DNA from: Roseateles sp.
GTDB lineage: Bacteria; Pseudomonadota; Gammaproteobacteria; Burkholderiales; Burkholderiaceae_C
NCBI GenBank assembly: GCA_016790285.1
Contig: JAEUPJ010000050.1
Span: forward strand, 124,001 to 188,000
Reading direction: 5' to 3'
DNA: 64,000 nt
Shown here: piece after piece, positions 20,126-27,633 of the stretch
How the letters are laid out: each line of letters begins with the position of its first letter
How positions within the stretch are numbered: position 1 is the first letter of the stretch
Position numbers and translations under genes: made by a program
The notes under the pieces: generated by a model
The model's input: the letters and a program-made list of their open reading frames with translations, nothing else
What the model was told of the DNA's origin: nothing
The model's database searches: none

Positions 20126-20152
20126 CCCTCGGCCAAAACCGAGGGTTTTTTT
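20126..20152 (+). terminator. Rho-independent terminator
   Basis: Stem CCCTCGG / CCGAGGG with a CCAAAA-type loop, followed by seven T. It ends the rightward transcription unit of region 2 and separates it from the copper island. The rest of 19954-20276 holds no gene I can support. Confidence 0.85.
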
Positions 20153-20276
20153 CTTGCGGGGCCGGGTCGCATTGCAGTCCGGGGGCGCCATGCGATCGCG
20201 GCATCTTCAAGGGGAACACCCTAGGTAGACAGGGCCATGCACGCTTGGTGCAATGCAGCATCCCGTGACCTTCTCC

Positions 20277-20702
20277 ATGAAACTCCTCGGCTTCTGGCTC
20301 CTGATCGTGCTCGCGGTGCTCGTCCCCGCGACTGCCAGCGTGGCCACGTCGCTGTTCTGCCCCACCGTCGCGGTTGCGAAGGCGAAGCTGTCTGGACAGG
20401 TCGCCGAAGCGAAGACCCTGAGCAAGCATGCGGCGCTCTCGGGCGCCCATGCAAGAGCGCCGATCACCAAGGCGGCTGGCAAGAAGCCGGTTGCCACAGA
20501 GTCCGATGCACAGACGCAGCACTGCTGCGATGCCTCGCCTTGCAACCACTGCACGAGCTGCGGTTCCTGCGTGTCCATGGTGACCGAACTCGCCATGGTG
20601 GCGGCTGACCATCCGCTGGCCGATCTGGTCCTGCCGGATCCTGGTGGACCGCGCGCTGAGTTCCTGCGCTCCGGGCAGGAACGGCCACCCCGAACCAGCT
20701 GA
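20277..20702 (+). CDS. Small exported Cys-rich protein
   Basis: About 141 residues from the ATG at 20277, where MKLLGFWLLIVLAVLVPATA is a clear signal peptide; an ATG eight codons earlier is also possible. The middle is Lys/Ala-rich. It then carries a dense cysteine cluster, HCCDASPCNHCTSCGSCVSM, followed by VTELAM. This cluster resembles that of the 34599 protein (CSACASCCHLTAMA). It is probably a periplasmic metal-binding protein. It is the first gene of the TonB/PepSY cluster. Confidence 0.68.
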   Translation: MKLLGFWLLIVLAVLVPATASVATSLFCPTVAVAKAKLSGQVAEAKTLSKHAALSGAHARAPITKAAGKKPVATESDAQTQHCCDASPCNHCTSCGSCVSMVTELAMVAADHPLADLVLPDPGGPRAEFLRSGQERPPRTS

Positions 20703-20937
20703 CTCAGCACGACCGCCAGCCGGCGGCCTGCGCGAACGCGCATGCCGAGACGAGCTGGCCACGCGTCGGCTGAGTGGCATGCGGTGGCTGCCGGAGCTCC
20801 TGATCCCCACGGGTTCCCCGTCAAACGACTCTTCTCGTGTCCATCGCCATGTGCTCGCCGGCGAACCTCGGTTCGAAGGTGCCTGATCCGTTTTCGCCCT
20901 TGGTGGCGGCAGGACGGCACCGTACTGGATGCACCCA

Positions 20938-23649
20938 ATGTCTACACAACTCCCGCGCACCGCCGTTGCGACGGCCGTCCTGCTCTTCGTCAGCCATGCA
21001 TTCGCGCAACAGAGCGCTCCTCCCTCCTCTGATGCCCAGCCTGCCTCCCTTGAGAAGGTCCAGATCACCGGCAGCCGGATCAACCTGAAGCAGGCGCAGA
21101 TCTCAGGCGTGGGGCCGGTCACCGTCATCGATGCGGAGACCATCCAGCGCACCGGCGCCATCTCCGCGGAGACGCTGTTGCAGCGCCTGCCTGCATCCGC
21201 CGGCACGGCCGGCAACCAGACCAGCGCCTACTGGACGGGCAACGGCTACGGCACGACCCAGGTCAACCTGCGCGGCCTGGGCATCAACCGCACCCTGGTC
21301 CTGCTCAACGGCCGCCGCGTCGTCAACGGGGGCACCGGCGCCAACAGCTCGGTCGACCTCAACATGATCCCCGTGGCCATGATCGAGCGCGTCGAGGTGC
21401 TCAAGGATGGCGCCTCGGCGATCTACGGCGCGGACGCCGTCGCCGGCGTGGTCAACATCATCACCAAGAGCGGCATCAAGGGCGGCGAGGCCTCCGTGCG
21501 CTATGGCCAGACCAGCCGGGGGGACGGTGAAGAGATGGCCGTCGACCTCGCGTATGGCCTTCAAGGTGCGGCGGGATCCCTCGTCACCGGCATCAACTAT
21601 TCAGAAAGCGGCGCCATCAACATGGCCACGCGCGCGCCTTGCGGCCTGGCCGAAGTGGACGGCAAGCTCGCATGCGTGGGCAGCTCCTCTACCATTGGTG
21701 GCCGGGCGCGGCTCGCCGACGGGCGGCGCGTCAACTTCAAGCAGACGCTGGGTGGCGACCCCAACTTCTACGAGACGTACTCGGCCACCAAGCACAACTA
21801 CAACAGCAATCCGACGCTCAATGCCGTCAACCCGATCAAGCGGTTGAACCTGAGCGCCTTTGGCACGGTAAATCTGGCGGAGGACACGCAGCTGTTCACA
21901 GAAGCGCTGTTCTCGCATCGCGAGTCCAACCAACTCGCCACACCGGGTGCGCTGGGCGTCTACCGCCCGATCAACATCGCGGCCAACCACCCGACGAACC
22001 CGACTGGCCAGAGCCTGGTGCTGGAGCGCCGGCGTCTCGAAGAAGGCGGTACGCGCACCTTCGGCCAGGAATCCAACATCTTCCGGATCGTGGCCGGCGC
22101 CAAGGGCAGCTTCGGCAAGAGCTGGGACTGGTCGGCGGCTGTGAACTGGGGGCGCAACACCGGCGTGGACAGCACCACGAACGTGGCCAACCTGGACCGC
22201 GTGGACCAGACGCTGGACCGCAGCAAGTGCAGCACCACCGCCGGTGCCGCCATCCCCTGCGGCAACTACCTGGGCTATGGCAACGTGACGCCGGAGGTGC
22301 TTCGCTACATCATGATGAAGACCCGGGACACCGGCGGCAACGACCAGAAAGGCGTCAGTGCCAACATCAGCGGCGAGCTCTTCGACCTGCCGGCCGGCAC
22401 GGTCGGGTTCGCTGCCGGCACCGAGGTGCGCAAGGAAAGTGGCTGGCGAGACCCTGACAACCTGACCGTCCTCGGCGTGGCCAACACCAACCGCCAGGAC
22501 CCGATCGCCGGCAAGTACACGGCGCGCGAGGTGTATGCCGAGCTGGCCGTGCCGCTGCTCAAGAAGCTGCCGTTCGTCGAGTCGCTGCAGTTCAACACCG
22601 CGGCGCGCTATTCCGACTACAGCCTGTTCGGCTCCAAGAGCACCTACAAGGCCGGCCTGGACTGGCAGGTGCTGCCCGGCCTCAAGGTGCGCTCCAACGT
22701 GTCGTCGGCGTTCCGGGTGCCCAACATCCCCGAGCTGTACGGCGGCGTGTCGGAAGGCAACCTGACGACGACGGACCCGTGCAGCAACTGGAGCACCTTG
22801 CCGACGTCGTCCGTGGTCTCGAAGAACTGCCAGGCCGCCGGCGTGCCTGCCGGCTACAAGCAACTCGGCAACACCATCCTCACCACGGTGGGCGGCAACC
22901 CGACCCTGAGCCCGGAAGACGCCAAGACGATGACCGCCGGTGTCGTGTGGTCCCCGACGAAGGCGCTGACGCTGACTCTGGACTACTACAACATCAAGAT
23001 CACCAACGCGATCCAGAGCGTGGCCGGGTCGACCAAGCTGGCCGTTTGCTACAACACGCCCGGCTTGGCGCACATCTTCTGCAGCCCGTCGAGCTTCACC
23101 CGCAACAAGACGACCGGCGAGATCGATTTCCTCTCTTCACAGCCCGTCAATGCGGCGGACGAGAAGATCTCCGGCTTCGATGTGGGCGCGCTCTACGAGT
23201 TCAACGTCGCGGGGTTCATGACGACGCTCAACGCCGAGGCCTCCTACCTGAAGAACTACCAGGTGCGGCCGTTCCCAGGGGCTGATGCGATCGACTACAC
23301 CGGCAAGATCACCGGTGGCCGTGGCAGCTACACGCAGTGGCGCTCGCTCAGCTCGGTGACGGTGGCCAAGGGGCCGTGGTCAGGGTCCTACACGTTGCAG
23401 TACATCGGCGCGGCGGATGACATCAACGCCGCCCCGACGGACATCGGCGCCAAGGCACCCACCGTCACCTACCACTCGGCGCAGGTCAAGTACGCGTTCA
23501 ACAAGCAGCTCGACTTTGCAGTCGGCGTCGACAACCTCTTCGACAAGAAGCCGCCGTTCATCCAGTCGTATACCGACGCCAACACGGACACGATGACCTA
23601 CGACCTCCAGGGGCGCCGTTGGCATGTTCGCGCCGGCTATCGCTGGTAG
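20938..23649 (+). CDS. TonB-dependent outer-membrane receptor, large
   Basis: 903 residues from the ATG at 20938 (another ATG three codons earlier). A signal peptide ends near SHAFAQ, followed by the TonB-box/plug start LEKVQITGSRI. Plug motifs include NLRGLGINRTLVLLNGRRVV and IERVEVLKDGASAIYGADAV. The barrel ends in GYRW with the terminal aromatic. The length and the GSRI start resemble receptors for complex ligands. It is followed by two PepSY-domain proteins that probably reduce or process the imported ligand. Ligand unknown; a metal-chelate is likely from context. The 226-base gap before it (20703-20928) contains a CGAACC-N2-GGTTCG dyad at 20862-20875 and nothing else clear. Confidence 0.9.
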   Translation: MSTQLPRTAVATAVLLFVSHAFAQQSAPPSSDAQPASLEKVQITGSRINLKQAQISGVGPVTVIDAETIQRTGAISAETLLQRLPASAGTAGNQTSAYWTGNGYGTTQVNLRGLGINRTLVLLNGRRVVNGGTGANSSVDLNMIPVAMIERVEVLKDGASAIYGADAVAGVVNIITKSGIKGGEASVRYGQTSRGDGEEMAVDLAYGLQGAAGSLVTGINYSESGAINMATRAPCGLAEVDGKLACVGSSSTIGGRARLADGRRVNFKQTLGGDPNFYETYSATKHNYNSNPTLNAVNPIKRLNLSAFGTVNLAEDTQLFTEALFSHRESNQLATPGALGVYRPINIAANHPTNPTGQSLVLERRRLEEGGTRTFGQESNIFRIVAGAKGSFGKSWDWSAAVNWGRNTGVDSTTNVANLDRVDQTLDRSKCSTTAGAAIPCGNYLGYGNVTPEVLRYIMMKTRDTGGNDQKGVSANISGELFDLPAGTVGFAAGTEVRKESGWRDPDNLTVLGVANTNRQDPIAGKYTAREVYAELAVPLLKKLPFVESLQFNTAARYSDYSLFGSKSTYKAGLDWQVLPGLKVRSNVSSAFRVPNIPELYGGVSEGNLTTTDPCSNWSTLPTSSVVSKNCQAAGVPAGYKQLGNTILTTVGGNPTLSPEDAKTMTAGVVWSPTKALTLTLDYYNIKITNAIQSVAGSTKLAVCYNTPGLAHIFCSPSSFTRNKTTGEIDFLSSQPVNAADEKISGFDVGALYEFNVAGFMTTLNAEASYLKNYQVRPFPGADAIDYTGKITGGRGSYTQWRSLSSVTVAKGPWSGSYTLQYIGAADDINAAPTDIGAKAPTVTYHSAQVKYAFNKQLDFAVGVDNLFDKKPPFIQSYTDANTDTMTYDLQGRRWHVRAGYRW

Positions 23650-23667
23650 GCCTCGGCAAAGCGGCAC

Positions 23668-23695
23668 GGCGCTGCAGACTTCGGTCTGCGGCGCC
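23668..23695 (+). terminator. Strong hairpin with TTCG tetraloop between receptor and PepSY genes
   Basis: A 12-base-pair stem (GGCGCTGCAGAC / GTCTGCGGCGCC, one G-T wobble) capped by TTCG. There is no T-tract after it, so it is probably a processing or stability hairpin, or a partial terminator, that lowers expression of the downstream reductase genes relative to the receptor. Confidence 0.6.
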
Positions 23696-23728
23696 TCACG
23701 AACGAATGAACGCAGTGAGACAACCTCT

Positions 23729-24421
23729 ATGAACCTGCCCTTCTGGGTACGCCGAGCCCATAAATGGATCGGCCTCGTCATCGGCGTCCAGGCCTTGCTC
23801 TGGATGCTCAGCGGCGTCTACATGACGGCCATCTCCCTCGAAGTGATCCATGGCGACCATCTCGCCCACGTCTCGGACGCACCGCTGGAGCGGCAGGCTG
23901 AGCGGCTGGACGTTGCGCAGCTCGCCCAGATCCGCCCAGGCTTCGAATCGTTCAAGCTCAAACGCTTTCTCGGCAAGGAGGTCTATGAGCTCAAGGGTGG
24001 CGGCAAGGCCAGCCTCGTGGACGCGCGCACGGGCGACGTGCTGAGCCCGCTGCCGCGCGAGCAGGTGGTGGCGCGCGCCAAGGACATCTACCAGGGTGAG
24101 GCCGAGATCCGCGAGGTCACGTGGATCACCCAGGCACCGCAGGAGGTGGCCAAGCGCCCGGTGCCCATGTGGGCGGTGCGCTTCGATGACCGGGCCAACA
24201 CCACGCTGTACTTCTCCCCGGACACGGGCGACCTGCTCGCCCGTCGTCATGACCTGTGGCGCTGGTTTGACTTCCTGTGGATGTTCCACATCATGGATTA
24301 CGACCAGCGGACCGATGTCAACAACAGCTTGCTGCGCGTCGCCGCGGGTGTCGGCCTGGTCTTCGCGCTGAGCGGCGCGTGGCTGGTGTTCTACAGCTTT
24401 CGCCGGAGGGCTCAGCCATGA
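23729..24421 (+). CDS. PepSY-domain membrane protein
   Basis: 230 residues. N-terminal transmembrane segment at about 12-33 (HKWIGLVIGVQALLWMLSGV), a periplasmic PepSY-like domain in the middle (SFKLKRFLGKEVYELKG, TTLYFSPDTGDLLAR), the conserved WFDFLWMFHIMDY, and a C-terminal transmembrane helix (VGLVFALSGAWLVFYSF). This is the architecture of reduced PepSY-TM proteins that act with siderophore receptors as inner-membrane reductase parts. Its stop overlaps the start of the next gene (ATGA), and the first 35 residues of the two proteins are clearly related, pointing to tandem duplication. Confidence 0.85.
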   Translation: MNLPFWVRRAHKWIGLVIGVQALLWMLSGVYMTAISLEVIHGDHLAHVSDAPLERQAERLDVAQLAQIRPGFESFKLKRFLGKEVYELKGGGKASLVDARTGDVLSPLPREQVVARAKDIYQGEAEIREVTWITQAPQEVAKRPVPMWAVRFDDRANTTLYFSPDTGDLLARRHDLWRWFDFLWMFHIMDYDQRTDVNNSLLRVAAGVGLVFALSGAWLVFYSFRRRAQP

Positions 24422-26241
24422 CGCCCTGGATGCGCAAGATTCACAAATGGATTGGCCTGCTGATCGGGCTGCAACTGGTGCTGTGGATGTCCAGCGGCTT
24501 CGTCATGAGCCTGCTGGACGCCGAGAAGGTGCGGGGTCGCGAGTTCCGGGCGCCGGCGCCAGCCAAGCAGCCGTGGCCATCCGATGTCGTCGCGGTAGGA
24601 CCCCTGTTGGCATCGGCACGCGATCAGGCGGCGGCGGTTACGACGGGCTGGTTGCTGGACCGCCCTGTGTACCGGCTGACCGGCGAGAAGTCGACGGTGC
24701 TGATCGATGCAAGAAACGGTGAACGTGTCGAACTTGATGCATTGCTGGCACGGCGGCTCGCGCAGGCGTCGTACACCGGCACCGGCACGGCCCGTCCAGC
24801 CCAGCTCGTCGAGCCATCGCTGGAGACGCGCGCGCATGAAGGCAAGGTGTGGCGAGTGGCGTTCGCGGATGGGCAGGACACGACCGTCTACCTGTCCCAG
24901 CAGGGCGACGTGCTCGAGCATCGCAACAGCACCTGGCGGTTGTTCGATGTGTTCTGGATGCTGCATATCATGGACTACACCGGGCGCGAGAACTTCAACA
25001 ACCCGCTGGTGGTCACGGCGGCCGTGGGCGGTTTCTGGCTGGCGCTGAGCGGCATCTGGCTGCTGTTCACAAGCTTCAGCCCGGCGGAGTTCATCCCGAA
25101 GCGCTGGCGATCGACCCGGGTGCTGATGGTCCATGCCCCCGATGGCAGTCGCCTGCGCAGCCTTCGCGCCCATTCAGGTGATACGGTCTTCGTCGCACTC
25201 GCTCAGCAGGGCCTGCAGCTGCCATCCAACTGCGGCGGCGGACAGACCTGTGGCCTGTGCGAGGTGCGGGTTCGGGGTTCAGCGCCAGACGCGACCGCGG
25301 CGGATCGAGCGCTGATCTCGCCGCCCCGGATCGAAGCCGGCTGCCGGCTCGCATGCAACCTCAAGCTGGACCGCAACCTCGATGTGGAGGTCAAAGGCGG
25401 TGCTGAGCTCGGCACCGTCAAGGAGGCCGAGGTGGAACGGGTTCGTGCCTTGTCGCCCTTCCTTCGCGAAGTGGTGCTGCGGCCTAAGGGCAAGCCAGGT
25501 CCTGAGTACCGCCCAGGCGCCTATATCCAGATCCATGTGCCGGCCTACCGCATGGCCAAGCACCAGATCGAGACACCCCAGGAGCACCACTCGGCCTGGG
25601 CCGGCCTGCACCTGCCGGCGCAATGGTCCAGCGGCTCCCTGTTGCGCAGGTCGTATTCGCTGTCGACGCCGGTGCAACAGGCTGACGGGCGTCTGACGCT
25701 GCTGGTGCGTTTCTGCCATGGCAAGCACAGCGGTGGCAAGAACCACCCCCCGGGCAAGGGCTCGGCCTTTGTTTTCGGGCTCAAGGCCGGCGACCGGCTG
25801 CAGTACAGCGGGCCGTTCGGTGAGTTCGCGATCCAGCACGGCCAGCGCGAGAAGGTCTTCATCGGTGGCGGGGCTGGCATGGCGCCGCTTCGCGCCATGA
25901 TCCTCGACCTGCTGGAATCGGGCGCGACCGAGACCATCCACTTCTGGTACGGCGCACGAACGGCGGCCGAGGCGCCCTATGTGGAGGAGATGCAGGCGCT
26001 CGCTGAGCGCCATGAGAACTTCCACTGGCAGTTGGTGCTGTCGGAAGAGCGTGGCGCAGAGCTTCCCGCAGGCATGGTCCACGACGTGGTCAGGGAGCAG
26101 TTGTTGAAATCCCACCCCGACTTGCAGGGATGCGACTTCTACCTGTGCGGCCCTCCGGTGATGCTCACGGTGACGCGGACGATGCTGAGGGAACTGGGCG
26201 TCTCCGACGACCATGTCGCGTTCGACGACTTCAAGATCTGA
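24418..26241 (+). CDS. PepSY - [2Fe-2S] ferredoxin - flavin reductase fusion (NqrF-like)
   Basis: 607 residues. Residues 1-220 repeat the PepSY membrane module of the preceding protein (HKWIGLLIGLQLVLWMSSGF; DVFWMLHIMDY). Residues about 235-330 form a plant-type [2Fe-2S] domain with Cys272, Cys278, Cys281 (NCGGGQTCGLCEV) and Cys309. Residues about 340-607 are an FAD/NAD(P)H module: FAD motif LRRSYSLSTP, pyridine-nucleotide motif GGGAGMAPLRAM and C-terminal FYLCGPPVMLT. The ferredoxin-reductase half matches NqrF of the Na+-NQR. It probably moves electrons from NADH across the inner membrane to reduce a periplasmic metal chelate delivered by the TonB receptor. The substrate is inferred. Confidence 0.88.
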   Translation: MTPWMRKIHKWIGLLIGLQLVLWMSSGFVMSLLDAEKVRGREFRAPAPAKQPWPSDVVAVGPLLASARDQAAAVTTGWLLDRPVYRLTGEKSTVLIDARNGERVELDALLARRLAQASYTGTGTARPAQLVEPSLETRAHEGKVWRVAFADGQDTTVYLSQQGDVLEHRNSTWRLFDVFWMLHIMDYTGRENFNNPLVVTAAVGGFWLALSGIWLLFTSFSPAEFIPKRWRSTRVLMVHAPDGSRLRSLRAHSGDTVFVALAQQGLQLPSNCGGGQTCGLCEVRVRGSAPDATAADRALISPPRIEAGCRLACNLKLDRNLDVEVKGGAELGTVKEAEVERVRALSPFLREVVLRPKGKPGPEYRPGAYIQIHVPAYRMAKHQIETPQEHHSAWAGLHLPAQWSSGSLLRRSYSLSTPVQQADGRLTLLVRFCHGKHSGGKNHPPGKGSAFVFGLKAGDRLQYSGPFGEFAIQHGQREKVFIGGGAGMAPLRAMILDLLESGATETIHFWYGARTAAEAPYVEEMQALAERHENFHWQLVLSEERGAELPAGMVHDVVREQLLKSHPDLQGCDFYLCGPPVMLTVTRTMLRELGVSDDHVAFDDFKI

Positions 26242-26365
26242 ACCCTGTCGCAACTTGGTTCAATTCCTTCAGGACGGTAGCGCCCGCGCGTTGGGGCATT
26301 GGCGCAGCATGGGCTTGGGCGGCGCAAGCGCTGCCTGTCCCGGGTAACCCGAGCGAGGTGATCGG

Positions 26366-26917
26366 ATGGACCTCAGTACCGAGCAAGTGCACTGGTTGGG
26401 TGGCGCGTTCTTCACGGCCACTGCCTTGTTGCTGTTGCTGCGCCGCACCGCGGTGCTTCACTGGCGTTGTCTCGACTTCCTGCTGCCGCTGCTGTTCGTG
26501 GGCTACGGACTGGAGAGCGCTGCCGACGTCTGGCTACACGGCAGTGCCGTGCCGCAGAACTATGCCGGCGAAGCGCGGCAGCACCTGATGCAGGGTAGCG
26601 CCATGATGATCGCAGGCGTCGTGCAGGGCTTGATCGAATGGGGCAAGCTGAAAAACCGCTGGTGGCAGCTGGCGGTGCCGGTCGCGCTTGCGTTCACCGG
26701 GGCGGTGTTCTGGATGCACGCCCACGAGAACATGGCTGGGTCCATGGCGTTGGTCATGACGGAGCACCGGTTCTTTGCGGCGTCGCTGTGGGTCGCGGCC
26801 AGCGCGAAGGCCTTGGCGGTTCTGGGCGGCCAGCGAGCCCAGGCATTGGAGGTGGCGTGGCTGCTGCCGCTGCTGCTGTTCGGCCTGCAGTTACTGCTTT
26901 ACACCGAACAGGCGTAA
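26366..26917 (+). CDS. Polytopic membrane protein of unknown function
   Basis: 183 residues with about five hydrophobic segments (residues 10-27, 35-52, 75-90, 103-117, 133-175), several charged and histidine positions between them (VWLHGSAVPQNYAGEARQHL, FWMHAHENMAGSMA). It follows the PepSY-NqrF gene by 124 bases in the same direction and may be part of the same uptake unit. The His/Met-containing loops would suit a metal-related role. No family recognised. Confidence 0.65.
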   Translation: MDLSTEQVHWLGGAFFTATALLLLLRRTAVLHWRCLDFLLPLLFVGYGLESAADVWLHGSAVPQNYAGEARQHLMQGSAMMIAGVVQGLIEWGKLKNRWWQLAVPVALAFTGAVFWMHAHENMAGSMALVMTEHRFFAASLWVAASAKALAVLGGQRAQALEVAWLLPLLLFGLQLLLYTEQA

Positions 26918-26930
26918 GCGCCTTTAGGCC

Positions 26931-27098
26931 TCACCGGCGGCTGCGGCGCTTTGGCCGGGTCGCCGGGGCCCGTTTGGACGGCCCGCTCTTCCATCGCAGG
27001 CGCCACACGATCACCGCGACGATGCAGATGCCGACGAGCCAGATCAGAATCAACTGCCCGAGCAGGTCTTTGGAGAACCAGTGGCCTTCAATCCACAT
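26931..27098 (-). CDS. Small single-pass membrane protein, 55 residues
   Basis: A short gene with AAGGGA about eight bases before its ATG. The peptide starts MWIEGHWFSKDLL. It has one hydrophobic helix (residues about 14-32, GQLILIWLVGICIVAVIVW) and a very basic tail of about 20 residues (RLRWKSGPSKRAPATRPKRR). It lies 38 bases downstream of cueR on the same strand, so it is probably the last gene of the copA-cueR unit. A tiny membrane protein there may help or modulate the ATPase, but this is inference. Confidence 0.62.
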   Translation of the reverse strand: MWIEGHWFSKDLLGQLILIWLVGICIVAVIVWRLRWKSGPSKRAPATRPKRRSRR

Positions 27099-27136
27099 AC
27101 CGTCCCTTGCGCAAGGTGAACAAACGGGTTCCCACC

Positions 27137-27604
27137 TTATTGAAACTGCGTCTTCCTGCGCCGGCCCAGTGGCGCATCGGATGCCGGTTCTGGCTCCGGG
27201 GCAGCGACATCAGCCGCCAGCGTGTCGATGATGGGGCAATCGGGCCGTTCGTCACCGTGGCAGCAATGAACCAGGTGCTCGAGCGTCGCCTTCATCGCGA
27301 GCAACTCCTGGGCCTTGGCCTCCAGCGCCTGGATGTGCGACTCGGCCAGCGCCTTCACGACGCGGCTGGAGCGGCGGCGGTTCTGCCACAGGCTGACCAG
27401 TTCGGTGATCTCGGCAATGGAGAAGCCCAGGTCGCGAGCCTGGCGGATGAACCGCAGCGTGTGGACCTCGTTGTCGCCGTACTGGCGGTAGCCCGCCTCG
27501 GTACGCCGCGCAGCCGGCAGCAGGCCAACCAGCTCATAGTGCCGGATCATCTTGGCGGTCACGCCCGACGCTTCTGCCGCCTGGCCGATGTTCATGCCTT
27601 GCAT
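27137..27604 (-). CDS. cueR: Copper-responsive MerR-family activator CueR
   Basis: 155 residues from an ATG preceded by AAGGAG. N-terminal MerR winged HTH (MNIGQAAEASGVTAKMIRHY), the dimerisation helix, and the C-terminal metal loop CCHGDERPDCPII with the two cysteines spaced as in CueR Cu(I) sites. CueR binds Cu(I) with extreme affinity and twists promoters with 19-bp spacers into an active form. Three such promoters are visible here (30068-30098, 30146-30176, 39888-39918). The gene follows copA by 29 bases. The Ala/Pro-rich C-terminal extension is not part of the core fold. Confidence 0.93.
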   Translation of the reverse strand: MQGMNIGQAAEASGVTAKMIRHYELVGLLPAARRTEAGYRQYGDNEVHTLRFIRQARDLGFSIAEITELVSLWQNRRRSSRVVKALAESHIQALEAKAQELLAMKATLEHLVHCCHGDERPDCPIIDTLAADVAAPEPEPASDAPLGRRRKTQFQ

Positions 27605-27633
27605 CGAATGCTCCTTGTTCCTTGATCTGCGAC

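Noticed and set aside
21601-23073. 490-codon minus-strand frame inside the TonB receptor gene
   Set aside because: Antisense shadow with unnatural Arg/His/Gly composition; the receptor frame has clear domain motifs.
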